From Methylobacter sp. (GTDB lineage Bacteria > Pseudomonadota > Gammaproteobacteria > Methylococcales > Methylomonadaceae), in assembly GCA_030684815.1 (NCBI GenBank), contig JAUXXQ010000191.1, positions 1-46,216 on the forward strand: 46,216 nucleotides of DNA. Direction: 5' to 3'. The notes under the pieces are model-generated. The model worked only from the letters and a program-made list of their open reading frames with translations, was not told where the DNA came from and made no database searches. Each line of letters opens with the position of its first letter. Within the stretch, counting starts at the first letter, position 1. Made by a program: the position numbers and the translations under genes. Shown here piece after piece: positions 19,232 to 28,289 of the stretch.

Positions 19232-19633
19232 TTGACATCCTCCCCCAGCTAAAGCAAAGGGGATTCCTGATTGCTCAGGAGTGAGTATGTATCGCTACTG
19301 CTCACTGGTTTCTGCTGCTGACGGCATTACTGCACCGTTCACTTCACAGACTAACCCCGTCAGCCCGACGGTTGTTTTATATTTTTTAAGCGGTTATTCA
19401 AGACCTCACACTTGTTGCTTGGTTATCGCTGAAAGTGAATTTGAAGCCTTTTAAAACTTAAGTTGCCGTCATGGAGAGAGCCGACAGCGTCCTCTGGTAG
19501 CGGTTTTGAGTGTAACTAAAAGCGTCGCACTAAACAACCGGCTAAACCCTTTTGGGGTTCAGCCGGTTGCCGTGCGAGTCGCTTACATCCCCACGCTAAA
19601 GAGACGGGGTTTTTCGCTCATCTGGATAAATAA
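19232..19633 (+). mobile_element. Transposase-less IS200/IS605 (IS1341)-like element
   Basis: It begins TTGACATCCTCCCCC with a CCCC...GGGG hairpin (19242-19262), as at IS605-family ends. It closes with CCCCACGCTAAAGAGACGGGG (19589-19609) and TTTTTCGCTCATCTGG, the matching right-end hairpin. No tnpA or tnpB reading frame lies between. The inside carries a strong hairpin, CAACCGGCTAAACCC/GGGGTTCAGCCGGTTG (19535-19569), nested in an AGCGTCGCAC/GTGCGAGTCGCT outer stem (19521-19583). This resembles the scaffold of TnpB-guide (omega) RNAs. It is probably a non-autonomous derivative mobilised in trans. Confidence 0.6.
19521..19609 (+). ncRNA. Possible omega-RNA-like structured region
   Basis: Nested stems (outer 19521-19530 with 19572-19583, inner 19535-19549 with 19554-19569) are followed by the terminal hairpin at 19589-19609. 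In TnpB elements such a scaffold sits at the tnpB 3' end with the guide taken from flanking DNA. Here it survives without tnpB. Transcription is not shown by the sequence. Confidence 0.35.
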
Positions 19634-19731
19634 CCTGAACATCTGATAAGATAGCCGTCATCGTTCCCACGCTCCGGCGCTCGTCGTTATACACATCCTG
19701 CAACAGCCCACTATTCAGGGCGCTACAAGTT

Positions 19732-19788
19732 AGACCTTCCAGGCTTTTACTGGAGCCATCCATGGCAGTCGTAAAACCTGGAAGGTCT
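19732..19788. repeat. Repeat family C, copy 1 (internally deleted)
   Basis: AGACCTTCCAGGCTTTT and AAAACCTGGAAGGTCT form a 16-bp inverted repeat around a 24-base core, shorter than the 51-base core of the other copies. The lost part is the CGCTCCCGACGGCTCCAG hairpin. Confidence 0.7.
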
Positions 19789-19886
19789 GCAGTTCAGCCT
19801 GTTTTACGGTTACGCCAGACAAGAATCTCCGGAATGACGACGCAATCATCATAACTGTTATAGATCAGCGAAACCGTTGATGAGAT

Positions 19887-19958
19887 CGGGGCTTTGGCGT
19901 AGCGCTCCAGGCTATGTTTGGTGCGCTTGTGGTAGTTTAAAACGGTTTGCTTAGTCAT
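19887..19958 (-). pseudogene. Probable N-terminal relic of a SagB-type nitroreductase
   Basis: The peptide 'TVLNYHKRTKHSLERYAKAP' starting near 19958 closely resembles the conserved N-terminus of SagB/ThcOx-type dehydrogenases (the 'YH..TKH...RYA.GP' motif). It then runs into unrelated residues and repeat C with no flavin-binding domain. The relic is about 24 residues of a protein normally over 200. The surrounding 19794-20299 stretch holds no other gene that I can support. The assignment rests on motif recall and is short. Confidence 0.45.
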
Positions 19959-20164
19959 ATGTATAAGCATCAGGTACGATTGGAGGTTTCTTTCTGATGG
20001 AAGAAAGGTTCCTGAAAGGATCAACCCATACAATAAGCCCAATGGTAGCTGTTCTTCCCCTCATGTAACTTTTGGGTTCGCGTGCCTTGCTCCTCTCGAC
20101 GAGTAAAATCGCCCGTGCCCCCTAGTTGAACAGTTACCACCCCCTTATGTGATTTCTGAGAAAA

Positions 20165-20250
20165 AATACCCCCTGATGATCTTGAACCGTAGAAAAATAG
20201 AGCACACAAAAATTTCGTGTTTTTGCGCCTTTCTTGGACAATTATGTAGG
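20165..20250. repeat. Repeat family D, diverged copy
   Basis: CCCTGATGATCTTG, GTAGAAAAATAGAGCACAC, AAAATTTCGTG and TTTCTTGGACAAT follow the order of family D (CCTTGATGATCATGG, TAAAAATAGAGTCCACG, then the TTCGTG arm). The copy is clearly decayed. It lies 50 bases upstream of the secretion operon. Confidence 0.4.
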
Positions 20251-20299
20251 GACTATTCTTTTTGAATAGCCTAATTTAACAACCTTTTAAACATTTCCC

Positions 20300-22408
20300 A
20301 TGCCTGCTTCTGCTGAATTTAAAGAATCCACACAACGCAAGAAAACCATGCAGACACTACTCGGCTTTTTGCTGGGCCTGCTGGAACTGGACACTGAACC
20401 GGCCAAGTCGCTGGATCGCCTGATACACCTGGATTTCGACGACAGCCTCGATGTACTGCCCGAAATTGGCGACAACTTCGGTTTGCGCATGGATCGTGTG
20501 GCGTTGACGCCCACCGCAGCGGCGGAAGCTTCAGGGGCGCAAACGCCGCTGGTGGCATGTCTTGCCGAAGGGCGCGGCTGGCTGGTGGTTTATGGCTTTA
20601 AGGCCGGACGGGTACGGGTGGCCCTGGTTCAGGGCGAAGTCATTGAAGAACGCCGCCTCAAACCTGCTGAAGTAGGGCAGCAACTGGGCTTGACTACGGG
20701 GCTCATCGGTGACTGGTTTTTAGTTCAAGCCAAAGCGCCGCTGGCTAATGCCGTCAGCCACGATGCCCATGCGCATTTGTCGCCGTTACGCCGTCTGATT
20801 GAGCTGATGCGCGCCGACCATGCCGATTTATGGCTGGTGCTGGGAATGTCGTTGGGTTCAGGCTTGCTCGCTTTAGCCTCGCCGGTGACGGTGCAGGCGC
20901 TGGTCAACACCGTGACCATGGGCGGCATGGGGCAGCCCTTACTGGTACTGTCTATCATTTTGTTCTTCTTCCTGACTTTTGCCGGCGCAGTGCAAGTTCT
21001 GACCTCGTATCTGGTGGAAATCGTGCAGCGGCGCATTTTTGTGCGCCTTGCAGCGGATCTGGCTTATCGTTTGCCCCGCGTGCGCCGGGATGCTTATGCG
21101 CATCATGAAGGCGTAGAACTGGTCAACCGTTTTTTCGACGTGCTGACCGTGCAAAAAGCCGGTTCCGCGCTGCTGCTCGATGGTTTGAGCACCGCCGTCC
21201 AAACTTGCGTCGGCCTGATCATGCTGGCTTTCTACCATCCCTTTCTGCTGGCTTTCGACGTGATTTTGCTGTTGTCGATCAGCGTCATCATCTTCGTGTT
21301 GGGGCGTGGCGGCGTGGCCACGTCCATCAATGAATCGGTGTCCAAATATGCCCTGGTCGCCTGGCTGGAGGTCATCGCAGGCAACATGCAGACCTTCAAA
21401 TTCAGCGGCGGCCCTGAGCTGGCCGCCAAACGGACGGACAAGCTCGCGCTCGCCTACTTGGCGAACAAGCGCCGCCATTATCGGATACTGCTACGCCAAG
21501 TCATCGGTTCGGTAGCCTTATATGCCATAGCCAGCACCGCATTGCTGGCCATCGGCGGTTATCTGGTCATTGACGGCCATTTGACGCTCGGGCAACTGGT
21601 CGCCGCCGAACTCATTGTGTCATCGGCGCTGGTGTCGCTGGTCAAGTTCGGCAAGCATTTAGAAGGTTACTATGACCTGATGGCGGGCTCCGACAAAATC
21701 GGCTACTTGCTGGATTTGCCGTTGGAACAGGAGTATGGCCTAACGCCCATCATGAAAGGCCCTGCGGCATTGGCCATCCGTGATTTATCATTTAGTTTTA
21801 GTGCCAAAAGGCCGCTGTTTTCCCAGTTCAATTGCCAACTCCAACCCGGCGAAAAAGTCGCGGTATTGGCCCGTTTCGGCGGCGGCAAAACATTGCTGGC
21901 CAGTCTCTTATGCGGCTTGCGTCCGCTGCAAAAAGGCAGTATTGAGATCAACGCTGTCGATCTGGCTAGCCTGCGTCTGGAGGCTTTGCGCAGACACATT
22001 GCCGTGATCAGCGGCATAGAAATCATCGGCGACACCCTGCTCGAAAACGTGCGCCTTGGCCGCGAAGAACTCAGTCTGGATCAGATAAGACAGGTGCTGG
22101 ATGCCGTCGGACTGTCGGAAGAAATTGTCGGGCATGATATGGATGTGGAACTAACCCCCGGCGGTTCGCCGCTGTCCGCTACTCAGGCGCTGTTGCTGAT
22201 GCTGGCACGCGCCATGGTGGGCAAACCCTCACTGCTGATTTTGGACGCCGTCCTCGACGACATGGACGAAGGCTCACGCAACCAGATTGCCCCGCTGCTG
22301 TTTGCCGCCGATGCGCCCTGGACGTTGCTGGTACTGACCGCCTCACCCGCTGTTGCCGCATTATGCGAACGGGTGGTGCCGCTAACCGGAGCCGATACCC
22401 ATGGTTGA
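20300..22408 (+). CDS. Type I secretion ABC transporter with degenerate ATPase domain
   Basis: A 702-residue protein. Residues of about 1-160 form a C39-peptidase-like region without visible Cys/His catalytic motifs. Six membrane helices (about 175-470) of the ABC exporter type follow, then a nucleotide-binding domain. The NBD is badly altered. Walker A is 'ARFGGGKT' (first Gly lost). The Q-loop Gln is absent ('VISGIEIIGDT'). The signature is 'SPLSATQALLL' instead of LSGGQ. Walker B is 'LLILDAVLDD' with Ala for the catalytic Glu. The H-loop His is Thr ('LLVLTASPAV'). The frame is intact. It overlaps the HlyD gene by eight bases. A downstream ATG at 20348 is an alternative start; neither has a clear ribosome site. 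Confidence 0.85.
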   Translation: MPASAEFKESTQRKKTMQTLLGFLLGLLELDTEPAKSLDRLIHLDFDDSLDVLPEIGDNFGLRMDRVALTPTAAAEASGAQTPLVACLAEGRGWLVVYGFKAGRVRVALVQGEVIEERRLKPAEVGQQLGLTTGLIGDWFLVQAKAPLANAVSHDAHAHLSPLRRLIELMRADHADLWLVLGMSLGSGLLALASPVTVQALVNTVTMGGMGQPLLVLSIILFFFLTFAGAVQVLTSYLVEIVQRRIFVRLAADLAYRLPRVRRDAYAHHEGVELVNRFFDVLTVQKAGSALLLDGLSTAVQTCVGLIMLAFYHPFLLAFDVILLLSISVIIFVLGRGGVATSINESVSKYALVAWLEVIAGNMQTFKFSGGPELAAKRTDKLALAYLANKRRHYRILLRQVIGSVALYAIASTALLAIGGYLVIDGHLTLGQLVAAELIVSSALVSLVKFGKHLEGYYDLMAGSDKIGYLLDLPLEQEYGLTPIMKGPAALAIRDLSFSFSAKRPLFSQFNCQLQPGEKVAVLARFGGGKTLLASLLCGLRPLQKGSIEINAVDLASLRLEALRRHIAVISGIEIIGDTLLENVRLGREELSLDQIRQVLDAVGLSEEIVGHDMDVELTPGGSPLSATQALLLMLARAMVGKPSLLILDAVLDDMDEGSRNQIAPLLFAADAPWTLLVLTASPAVAALCERVVPLTGADTHG

Positions 22409-23711
22409 TTTACATACCCAATTTTCCGCACTGGCCGTTTCCCGTACCCCTCGCCTGATCGGCCTGCTAGCCAAGGCGGGTGTTTGGCTGTTTTTGCTGA
22501 CGCCGTTTGCCTTATTGTTAACACCGTGGCAGCAAAACATCACATCTAACGGACGCGTCACCGCCTTCTCCCCGATTGAACGCCAACAAACCATACAAGC
22601 ACCGGTGTCCGGCCGTATCGTGCAATGGCAGGCAAAAGAGGGTGAGAAAGTGAAAGCCGGTGATGTTTTATTGGAAATTGCCGATGTCGATCCGCAATTG
22701 CTCGACCGCCTGCAGCAACAGCGCGAAGCCGCCGTCGCCAAACTCGCGGCCAAGGAAGAGGAGCTACGTACTTACCGGCTGCAAATCAATAATTTGATGG
22801 CTACCCGCGATTTGCAGGCCGCCACCGCCCAATACCGCTTGGATGTGGCGCGCCAGCGTGCGCTGGCTGCCAGAGAGACGATTGCTTCGGCACGCGCCAC
22901 ACTCGATGCCGCAGAAATACAGACCAAGCGCCTGCAACGTCTGCTGGCCGACGGCCTGGTGTCGCAGCGCGATTTTGAGCTGGCCGAACGCGACGGCATT
23001 GTCGCCCGGCGCAACCTGAACAGCGGCCAAGCGGCGCTGGAGGGTGCGCTGGCCGAACAACGCGCCGCCGAAACCGAAATCGGCCGCATCCGTGCCGACG
23101 CCCAAGTCCGTGTTGATTCGGCCGAAGCCTCGGCGAACAAAATCCAAAGCGAGCTCGAAGACAGCAAAAGCAGCCTGCTGAAAAGCGAAACCGATGTCTC
23201 ACGCCAGCAATCGCAAATCATCACCGCACCCCGCGACGGCCATGTGTTACGCCTGTTGGTCAATCCACAAAGCAATGTTGTGCGCCAAGGCGACCCGCTG
23301 TTAGTTCTGGTGCCCGATCCCGGTATTAAGGCGGTTGAATTGTGGGTGTCCGGCAACGATGCGGTGCTGATTACCCCAGGCCGTCATGTACGTCTGCAAT
23401 TTGAGGGATGGCCTGCGATACAGTTCGCTGGGTGGCCGGAAGTGGCGGTAGGTACGTTCGGCGGTAATGTCGCCTTTGTCGATTCCACTGACGATGGCCA
23501 GGGCAAGTTTCGGGTGCTGATTGTACCCAACCCGGATGATGTTCCGTGGCCGTCGGCGCGCTTTTTGCGTCAGGGCGTGCGCGTTAACGGCTGGATATTG
23601 CTGAACCGGGTCACCATGGCTTATGAACTGTGGCGTCAGCTGAATGCGTTTCCGCCGCAAATGACCCAGGAGTCCCCTACCACTGATTTGGCCCGCCAAT
23701 TACTGAAATAA
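22401..23711 (+). CDS. HlyD-family periplasmic adaptor (membrane fusion protein)
   Basis: A 436-residue adaptor: an N-terminal membrane helix (about 25-42), a lipoyl-like half 'QTIQAPVSGRIVQWQAKEGE' (56-75), a long alpha-hairpin coiled coil (about 90-275) rich in Ala, Glu and Arg, the returning lipoyl half 'ITAPRDGHVLRLLV', and beta-barrel segments. It would connect the inner-membrane ABC protein to the TolC-like channel encoded four bases downstream. Its start overlaps the end of the ABC gene, so the trio is one translation-coupled operon. The cargo is unknown; no RTX or adhesin gene lies in the window. Confidence 0.92.
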   Translation: MVDLHTQFSALAVSRTPRLIGLLAKAGVWLFLLTPFALLLTPWQQNITSNGRVTAFSPIERQQTIQAPVSGRIVQWQAKEGEKVKAGDVLLEIADVDPQLLDRLQQQREAAVAKLAAKEEELRTYRLQINNLMATRDLQAATAQYRLDVARQRALAARETIASARATLDAAEIQTKRLQRLLADGLVSQRDFELAERDGIVARRNLNSGQAALEGALAEQRAAETEIGRIRADAQVRVDSAEASANKIQSELEDSKSSLLKSETDVSRQQSQIITAPRDGHVLRLLVNPQSNVVRQGDPLLVLVPDPGIKAVELWVSGNDAVLITPGRHVRLQFEGWPAIQFAGWPEVAVGTFGGNVAFVDSTDDGQGKFRVLIVPNPDDVPWPSARFLRQGVRVNGWILLNRVTMAYELWRQLNAFPPQMTQESPTTDLARQLLK

Positions 23712-23715
23712 TCCG

Positions 23716-25458
23716 ATGATAAAACGATTGCCTTATTTGTCGCTGTTAGTGCTCACCGGCTGCAGCTATTATTTCGATACCGGGCCGGAACGTAAAATCG
23801 CCCAACGGGTCGAGCAGCGCTTAAGCAGCGACGAACAGCTATCGCTGCCGCCGCTGTCGAAAACCGCACCACTGACTATTGAACAGGCCTTACCTAAATT
23901 TAAGGAGCGCCAAACCCGGACTGTCCCCGACTCACCACCGGCCAAAGCACCGGAAAAAGCAGTGCCCAAAGCCAGCAACACCTTGTCTATCAGCCAAGTG
24001 CGCGCATTGGCATTGGAAAATAATCTGGAGCTGAAAATCGCCCAAATTAACCCGAAAATTGCCGCCGCCGATGTCAGCGAAGAACAGGCCAAATTTGACG
24101 ACCTGATCTTTGCCCGCGCCAAATACGGCAGTAAAAACACCCCCGCGCAAAACCTTGATGTAGTGACCTTCACCCCGGCGGAGTCAAGCTCATCGCTGCT
24201 CAAAGGCGAAACGGACAAACTGACGGCAGTGCCGCAACGCACCGACATTTTGGATATGGAAGCCGGTATCGTCATTCCCTTGCGCACCGGCGCAAAAATG
24301 ACCCTCAGCGTCCCGTTCGACGAAAAAAGGCAGTTTAAAGGCGTCGCTTCCGAGCAATACCTGAACGCCTTGCGTTTTTCCATCAGCCAGCCATTGTTGC
24401 GCGACGGCGGCATTGACACTAACGTGGCCGGTATCCGTATCGCCCGCTATGAACAGCAGGCGGTTGATGTAAGCACCCGCTTGCAGGCGATTCGGGTGCT
24501 GGCAGCAGTCGAACGCGGCTATTGGGGACTTTATGTCGCCTGGGGCGAACTGGATGTGCGCCGCCAACAATATGAAAACGCGGCGGACAATCTGGCTATG
24601 GTAAGAAAGCGCGTGGCCGAGGGGATAACGGCCGCTGTCGAAATCAACCGCGCCGAAATCGGCGTGGCCGAGCGCATGGAAGGGTTGATCGTCGCCGAAA
24701 CCACGCTCAAACTCAGGCAGCGCCAGCTCAAATTATTGTTGAACGACCCTGAAATGGATTTGGACACTGCTACCGTGTTAATCCCGGAAACCACGCCGAC
24801 GCTGCTCCAATTTACATTCGACCGCGAACAACTGGCGCAACAAGCCTTGCAAGGCCGGTTGGAACTGTTGGAACTGGAACTGAAACTGGCCGCAGACATG
24901 ACCAAAATCGATTATTTGAGCAACCAAACCCTGCCGCTGTTCATGCTCGATTATAATTACTCCTCGCTGGGGCGGGATACCGCCTCGTTCGGCGGCGCTT
25001 TCGGCCAGAGTCTCGACGGCGATTATTCCGACTGGTCGGTAGGCTTGCGTATGGAATTGCCGCTCACCAATGAATTGCGGCGCGCACGGCGTGACCGGTC
25101 GATACAGCAACGTCTGCAACGCCTCACCACCTTGCAGCTGCGGGAGCTTAGCGTGCGCCGGGAGATTTACGACACGCTGGACCAACTGGAGCAGAACTGG
25201 CAACGCATCCTCGCCGCCCGGCAAAATGTGCTGTTGGCTGGGATTAATTACGATGCCGAACTCAAACAATTCCGAGAAGGGCTAAGAACTATGACTGAAG
25301 TGCTGGAAACCCTGACCCGTCTGGGCGACGCCCAATTGCGCGAAGTCCGCGCCATTGGCGATTACCAGATTTCTATGATAGACCTGGCCTTTGCCACCGG
25401 CACACTGTTGGGGCACAGTCGGGTGGATTGGGATAGTGCCGCCGATGGCGGTTTATAG
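23716..25458 (+). CDS. TolC-family outer-membrane channel lipoprotein
   Basis: A 580-residue outer-membrane efflux protein. The signal peptide ends in lipobox 'VLTGC' (Cys16). A roughly 70-residue proline-rich linker ('SPPAKAPEKAVPKASN') precedes two OEP repeats; the first opens 'SISQVRALALENNLELKIAQ'. The helices have typical heptad Ala/Leu/Glu. It completes the tripartite export system with the two upstream genes. The family usually averages 430-500 residues, so the N-terminal linker makes this one longer. A family D repeat follows the stop. Confidence 0.9.
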   Translation: MIKRLPYLSLLVLTGCSYYFDTGPERKIAQRVEQRLSSDEQLSLPPLSKTAPLTIEQALPKFKERQTRTVPDSPPAKAPEKAVPKASNTLSISQVRALALENNLELKIAQINPKIAAADVSEEQAKFDDLIFARAKYGSKNTPAQNLDVVTFTPAESSSSLLKGETDKLTAVPQRTDILDMEAGIVIPLRTGAKMTLSVPFDEKRQFKGVASEQYLNALRFSISQPLLRDGGIDTNVAGIRIARYEQQAVDVSTRLQAIRVLAAVERGYWGLYVAWGELDVRRQQYENAADNLAMVRKRVAEGITAAVEINRAEIGVAERMEGLIVAETTLKLRQRQLKLLLNDPEMDLDTATVLIPETTPTLLQFTFDREQLAQQALQGRLELLELELKLAADMTKIDYLSNQTLPLFMLDYNYSSLGRDTASFGGAFGQSLDGDYSDWSVGLRMELPLTNELRRARRDRSIQQRLQRLTTLQLRELSVRREIYDTLDQLEQNWQRILAARQNVLLAGINYDAELKQFREGLRTMTEVLETLTRLGDAQLREVRAIGDYQISMIDLAFATGTLLGHSRVDWDSAADGGL

Positions 25459-25465
25459 TCGCGAC

Positions 25466-25535
25466 ATAAACCGCCACGAAAACCACAAAGTTTCATTCTT
25501 CGTGCCCTTTGTGTTCTTCGTGGTGAATAAAATGC
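25466..25535. repeat. Repeat family D, copy downstream of the tolC-like gene
   Basis: ACCGCCACGAAAACCACAAAG and its partner CTTTGTGTTCTTCGTGGTG form a 15-20 bp imperfect inverted repeat with a loop that also contains TTCTTCGTGCC. It could fold as a transcript-end hairpin for the secretion operon. The rest of the gap up to nadK shows nothing else recognisable. Confidence 0.5.
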
Positions 25536-25689
25536 CCCATTTTGCCAAGAATAATGGACTGTCAATATCAGCCCAATCTCTAATATTTTGATATGGATTA
25601 CTATGAATAATGTAAAAGAAAAACATACTCCTAGGTGAGTCCATGTTTTTTTGTATAATCGAATTCATTTTTTTGATTGCCATCCCATC

Positions 25690-26595
25690 ATGCAGACTCC
25701 TTTCAAGACTATCGGTATCATCGGCAAACCCAGCGATCCCGGCATCGCCGCGACCTTGACCGCGCTGCATGTTTTTTTGACGCAACACAGCTACACCGTA
25801 ATTGTTGCCAAAGACAGCGCTGACTTTATCGCACAGCCCGCTGTTAACGCCTGTGCGACAGACACACTCGGCCAGCATTGCGACCTGGTGATTGCGGTGG
25901 GCGGTGACGGCACTTTTTTGGCCGCCGCCCGCGCCATCGTCAAATACGACATTCCGTTAATCGGCATCAATCTGGGGCGGCTGGGTTTTCTGGTCGACAT
26001 CTCGCCCGATGAGCTGTCCGACAAGCTGCTTTACATTCTGCAAGGCCATTACACAGAAGAAAAACGCCATTTATTGCGCACCAAAATTATCCGTGACGGG
26101 CAGGTGATACACGAAGAAACGGCGGTCAACGAAGTCGTTATCCATCGCTGGGTCACGCCGAGCATGATAGAAATCATCACCAAAATCGACAATGTATTTT
26201 TAAATTCGCAACGCTCCGATGGTTTGATTGTATCCACGCCAACCGGATCGACCGCTTATTCCTTGTCTGCGGGCGGGCCGATTTTGCATCCGGCGTTAAA
26301 CGCGCTGGTCTTAGTGCCGCTTAATCCCCATACGCTGTCGAACCGCCCTATCGTCATTAACGACAGCGCCGAAATTGAAATCAGTTTTTGCCAAACCAAA
26401 CAAATTAACGCCTTGGTAACGTGCGATCATATTGAAATCCCTGAAGTTTTAATCAGCGATAAAATTTTGATTAAAAAAGAGCAGAAACCCATTAGAATTT
26501 TGCATCCGGAAGGCCATGATTTTTTCTATATACTCAGGCATAAACTAAACTGGAGCAGTGGTTACCACACCGAAAATCATGCTATTGAACCTTAA
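25690..26595 (+). CDS. nadK: NAD kinase
   Basis: A 301-residue enzyme with the diagnostic 'GGDGTFLAAAR' near residue 75, 'LIGINLGRLGFLVDI', 'VNEVVIHR' and 'DGLIVSTPTGSTAYSLSAGG'. It phosphorylates NAD to NADP using ATP. The start 'MQTPFKTIGIIGKP' at 25690 fits the family; an upstream in-frame ATG at 25651 adds 13 atypical residues. The 3' end overlaps recN by 17 bases, the nadK-recN order common in gammaproteobacteria. Confidence 0.95.
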   Translation: MQTPFKTIGIIGKPSDPGIAATLTALHVFLTQHSYTVIVAKDSADFIAQPAVNACATDTLGQHCDLVIAVGGDGTFLAAARAIVKYDIPLIGINLGRLGFLVDISPDELSDKLLYILQGHYTEEKRHLLRTKIIRDGQVIHEETAVNEVVIHRWVTPSMIEIITKIDNVFLNSQRSDGLIVSTPTGSTAYSLSAGGPILHPALNALVLVPLNPHTLSNRPIVINDSAEIEISFCQTKQINALVTCDHIEIPEVLISDKILIKKEQKPIRILHPEGHDFFYILRHKLNWSSGYHTENHAIEP

Positions 26596-28285
26596 TATTA
26601 TCGACCTCGCGGTCGTCAAATCATTAGACCTCGACTTGGAACAAGGCATGTCGGTACTGACCGGCGAAACCGGCGCCGGCAAATCTATTTTATTGACCGC
26701 GTTAGGACTCGCTTTGGGCGACCGTGCCGATTCCGGCTACGTGCGCCCCGATTGCAAACGCGCCGAGATTAATCTGGAATTCGATTTAGCCGATGCACCG
26801 TTGGCACAGCTTTGGCTGAAAGACAATGAATTGGACGCCGAGCAGCAATGCCTGATCCGCCGTGTGGTCAATGCCGATGGCCGTTCCAAGGCCTACATCA
26901 ACAACCGCCCGGTGACTTTGCAGGCCTTGCAGGAGCTGAGCGAAAAGCTGGTCGAAATCCACGGCCAACACGCGCATTTGACCTTGCTCAACCCTGACGA
27001 ACAACGCCGCCTGCTCGATGCTTACGCCAAAAACCAGCCGCTGCTGGACAGCGTCAACGCCTGTTTCCGGCAATGGCAGCAAACCAGCAAGGAACTCGCC
27101 AGCCTGATTAAATCCAGCACCGACCAAAGCGAACGCGAAGAATTGCTGCGTTATCAATTGGACGAGTTGCAACAATTGGATTTGGCCAATTTCAGCTATG
27201 CCGAGCTGTCGGAAGAACACGCCAAATTGGCCAATCTGGGGCAGATTTTAAGCACCGGCCAAACCCAGGTGGATTTGCTCTACGAAAACGACCGGCAATC
27301 GGTCAACCACCAGCTAAACCAAAGCCTCAGTGAATTAAGCCACCTTGCCCAATTTGCGCCGGAATTAAACGAAATCTGCACCATGCTCTCCGAAGCGCAG
27401 ATTCAGGTTGAAGAAGCCTCACTGCAATTGCGCCGTTTTCTGGAGGCACAGGAAGCCGACCCGCAACGTCTGGACGACATCGAAAACCGGATCGGCATCA
27501 TCCAAAACCTAAGCCGCAAACATCACGTAAGCCCTGATGAACTGCCGGAACTGGTCAATAAGCTGGAACATGAACTCGACAGCCTCGCACACAGCAGCGA
27601 ACGCATCGAAGCCTTGACCGCCGCCAGCGCAACACTGCTGGCCGACTACCAGCAACAGGCCGCCAAGCTGTCCGCGCAACGCAAACTGAGCGGCCAAAAA
27701 CTGCAACAACAAATTTCCGCGATGATTAAGGAACTCGGCATGCCGCAAGGCGAGTTTCTGGTCGACATTGCCGCCTTGGACAGCGCCACGCCCAAATTGA
27801 ACGGCAAAGATAAAATAGAATTCCTGGTCAGTGCCAATCCCGGCCTGCCGGCAAAACCACTGGCCAAAGTCGCTTCCGGCGGCGAATTGTCACGCATCAG
27901 CTTGGCGATTCAAGTCACCACGTCCAGTGATAAAACCACCCCGACGATGATTTTCGATGAGGTAGATTCAGGCATAGGCGGAGGCATTGCCGAAATCGTC
28001 GGACAAAAACTGCGCAGCTTAAGCCATAACCGGCAAGTCATGTGCGTCACTCACCTTCCACAAGTCGCTGCACAAGCGCATCACCACCTCTACGTTGAAA
28101 AAAACAACCAAACCGATGTAACCTCTTCCTCAGTGCGCTTGCTGGACACCCAGGAGCGCATCGAAGAAATTGCCAGAATGCTCGGCGGCATCCATATCAC
28201 CGCCAACACGCTGGCACATGCTCAAGAAATGTTGTTTCACTCAGATTTCGGCACACAGCCGGAACATACAATTACAGGGAACTAA
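26579..28285 (+). CDS. recN: DNA repair protein RecN
   Basis: A 568-residue SMC-like protein. Walker A is 'GETGAGKS' at 29-36, with a long central coiled coil (about 150-380). The C-terminal ABC part has 'ASGGELSRISLAIQ', Walker B 'IFDEVDSGIGG' and 'CVTHLPQVAAQAH'. RecN acts at double-strand breaks in recombinational repair. It starts inside the end of nadK. The downstream agmatine deiminase starts four bases after its stop, so the three genes probably form one transcript. Confidence 0.96.
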   Translation: MLLNLNIIDLAVVKSLDLDLEQGMSVLTGETGAGKSILLTALGLALGDRADSGYVRPDCKRAEINLEFDLADAPLAQLWLKDNELDAEQQCLIRRVVNADGRSKAYINNRPVTLQALQELSEKLVEIHGQHAHLTLLNPDEQRRLLDAYAKNQPLLDSVNACFRQWQQTSKELASLIKSSTDQSEREELLRYQLDELQQLDLANFSYAELSEEHAKLANLGQILSTGQTQVDLLYENDRQSVNHQLNQSLSELSHLAQFAPELNEICTMLSEAQIQVEEASLQLRRFLEAQEADPQRLDDIENRIGIIQNLSRKHHVSPDELPELVNKLEHELDSLAHSSERIEALTAASATLLADYQQQAAKLSAQRKLSGQKLQQQISAMIKELGMPQGEFLVDIAALDSATPKLNGKDKIEFLVSANPGLPAKPLAKVASGGELSRISLAIQVTTSSDKTTPTMIFDEVDSGIGGGIAEIVGQKLRSLSHNRQVMCVTHLPQVAAQAHHHLYVEKNNQTDVTSSSVRLLDTQERIEEIARMLGGIHITANTLAHAQEMLFHSDFGTQPEHTITGN

Positions 28286-28289
28286 AACC

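Noticed and set aside
20021-20209. Minus-strand 62-codon open frame upstream of the secretion operon
   Set aside because: Its sequence matches nothing I recognise, it overlaps repeat D DNA, and it has no ribosome site.
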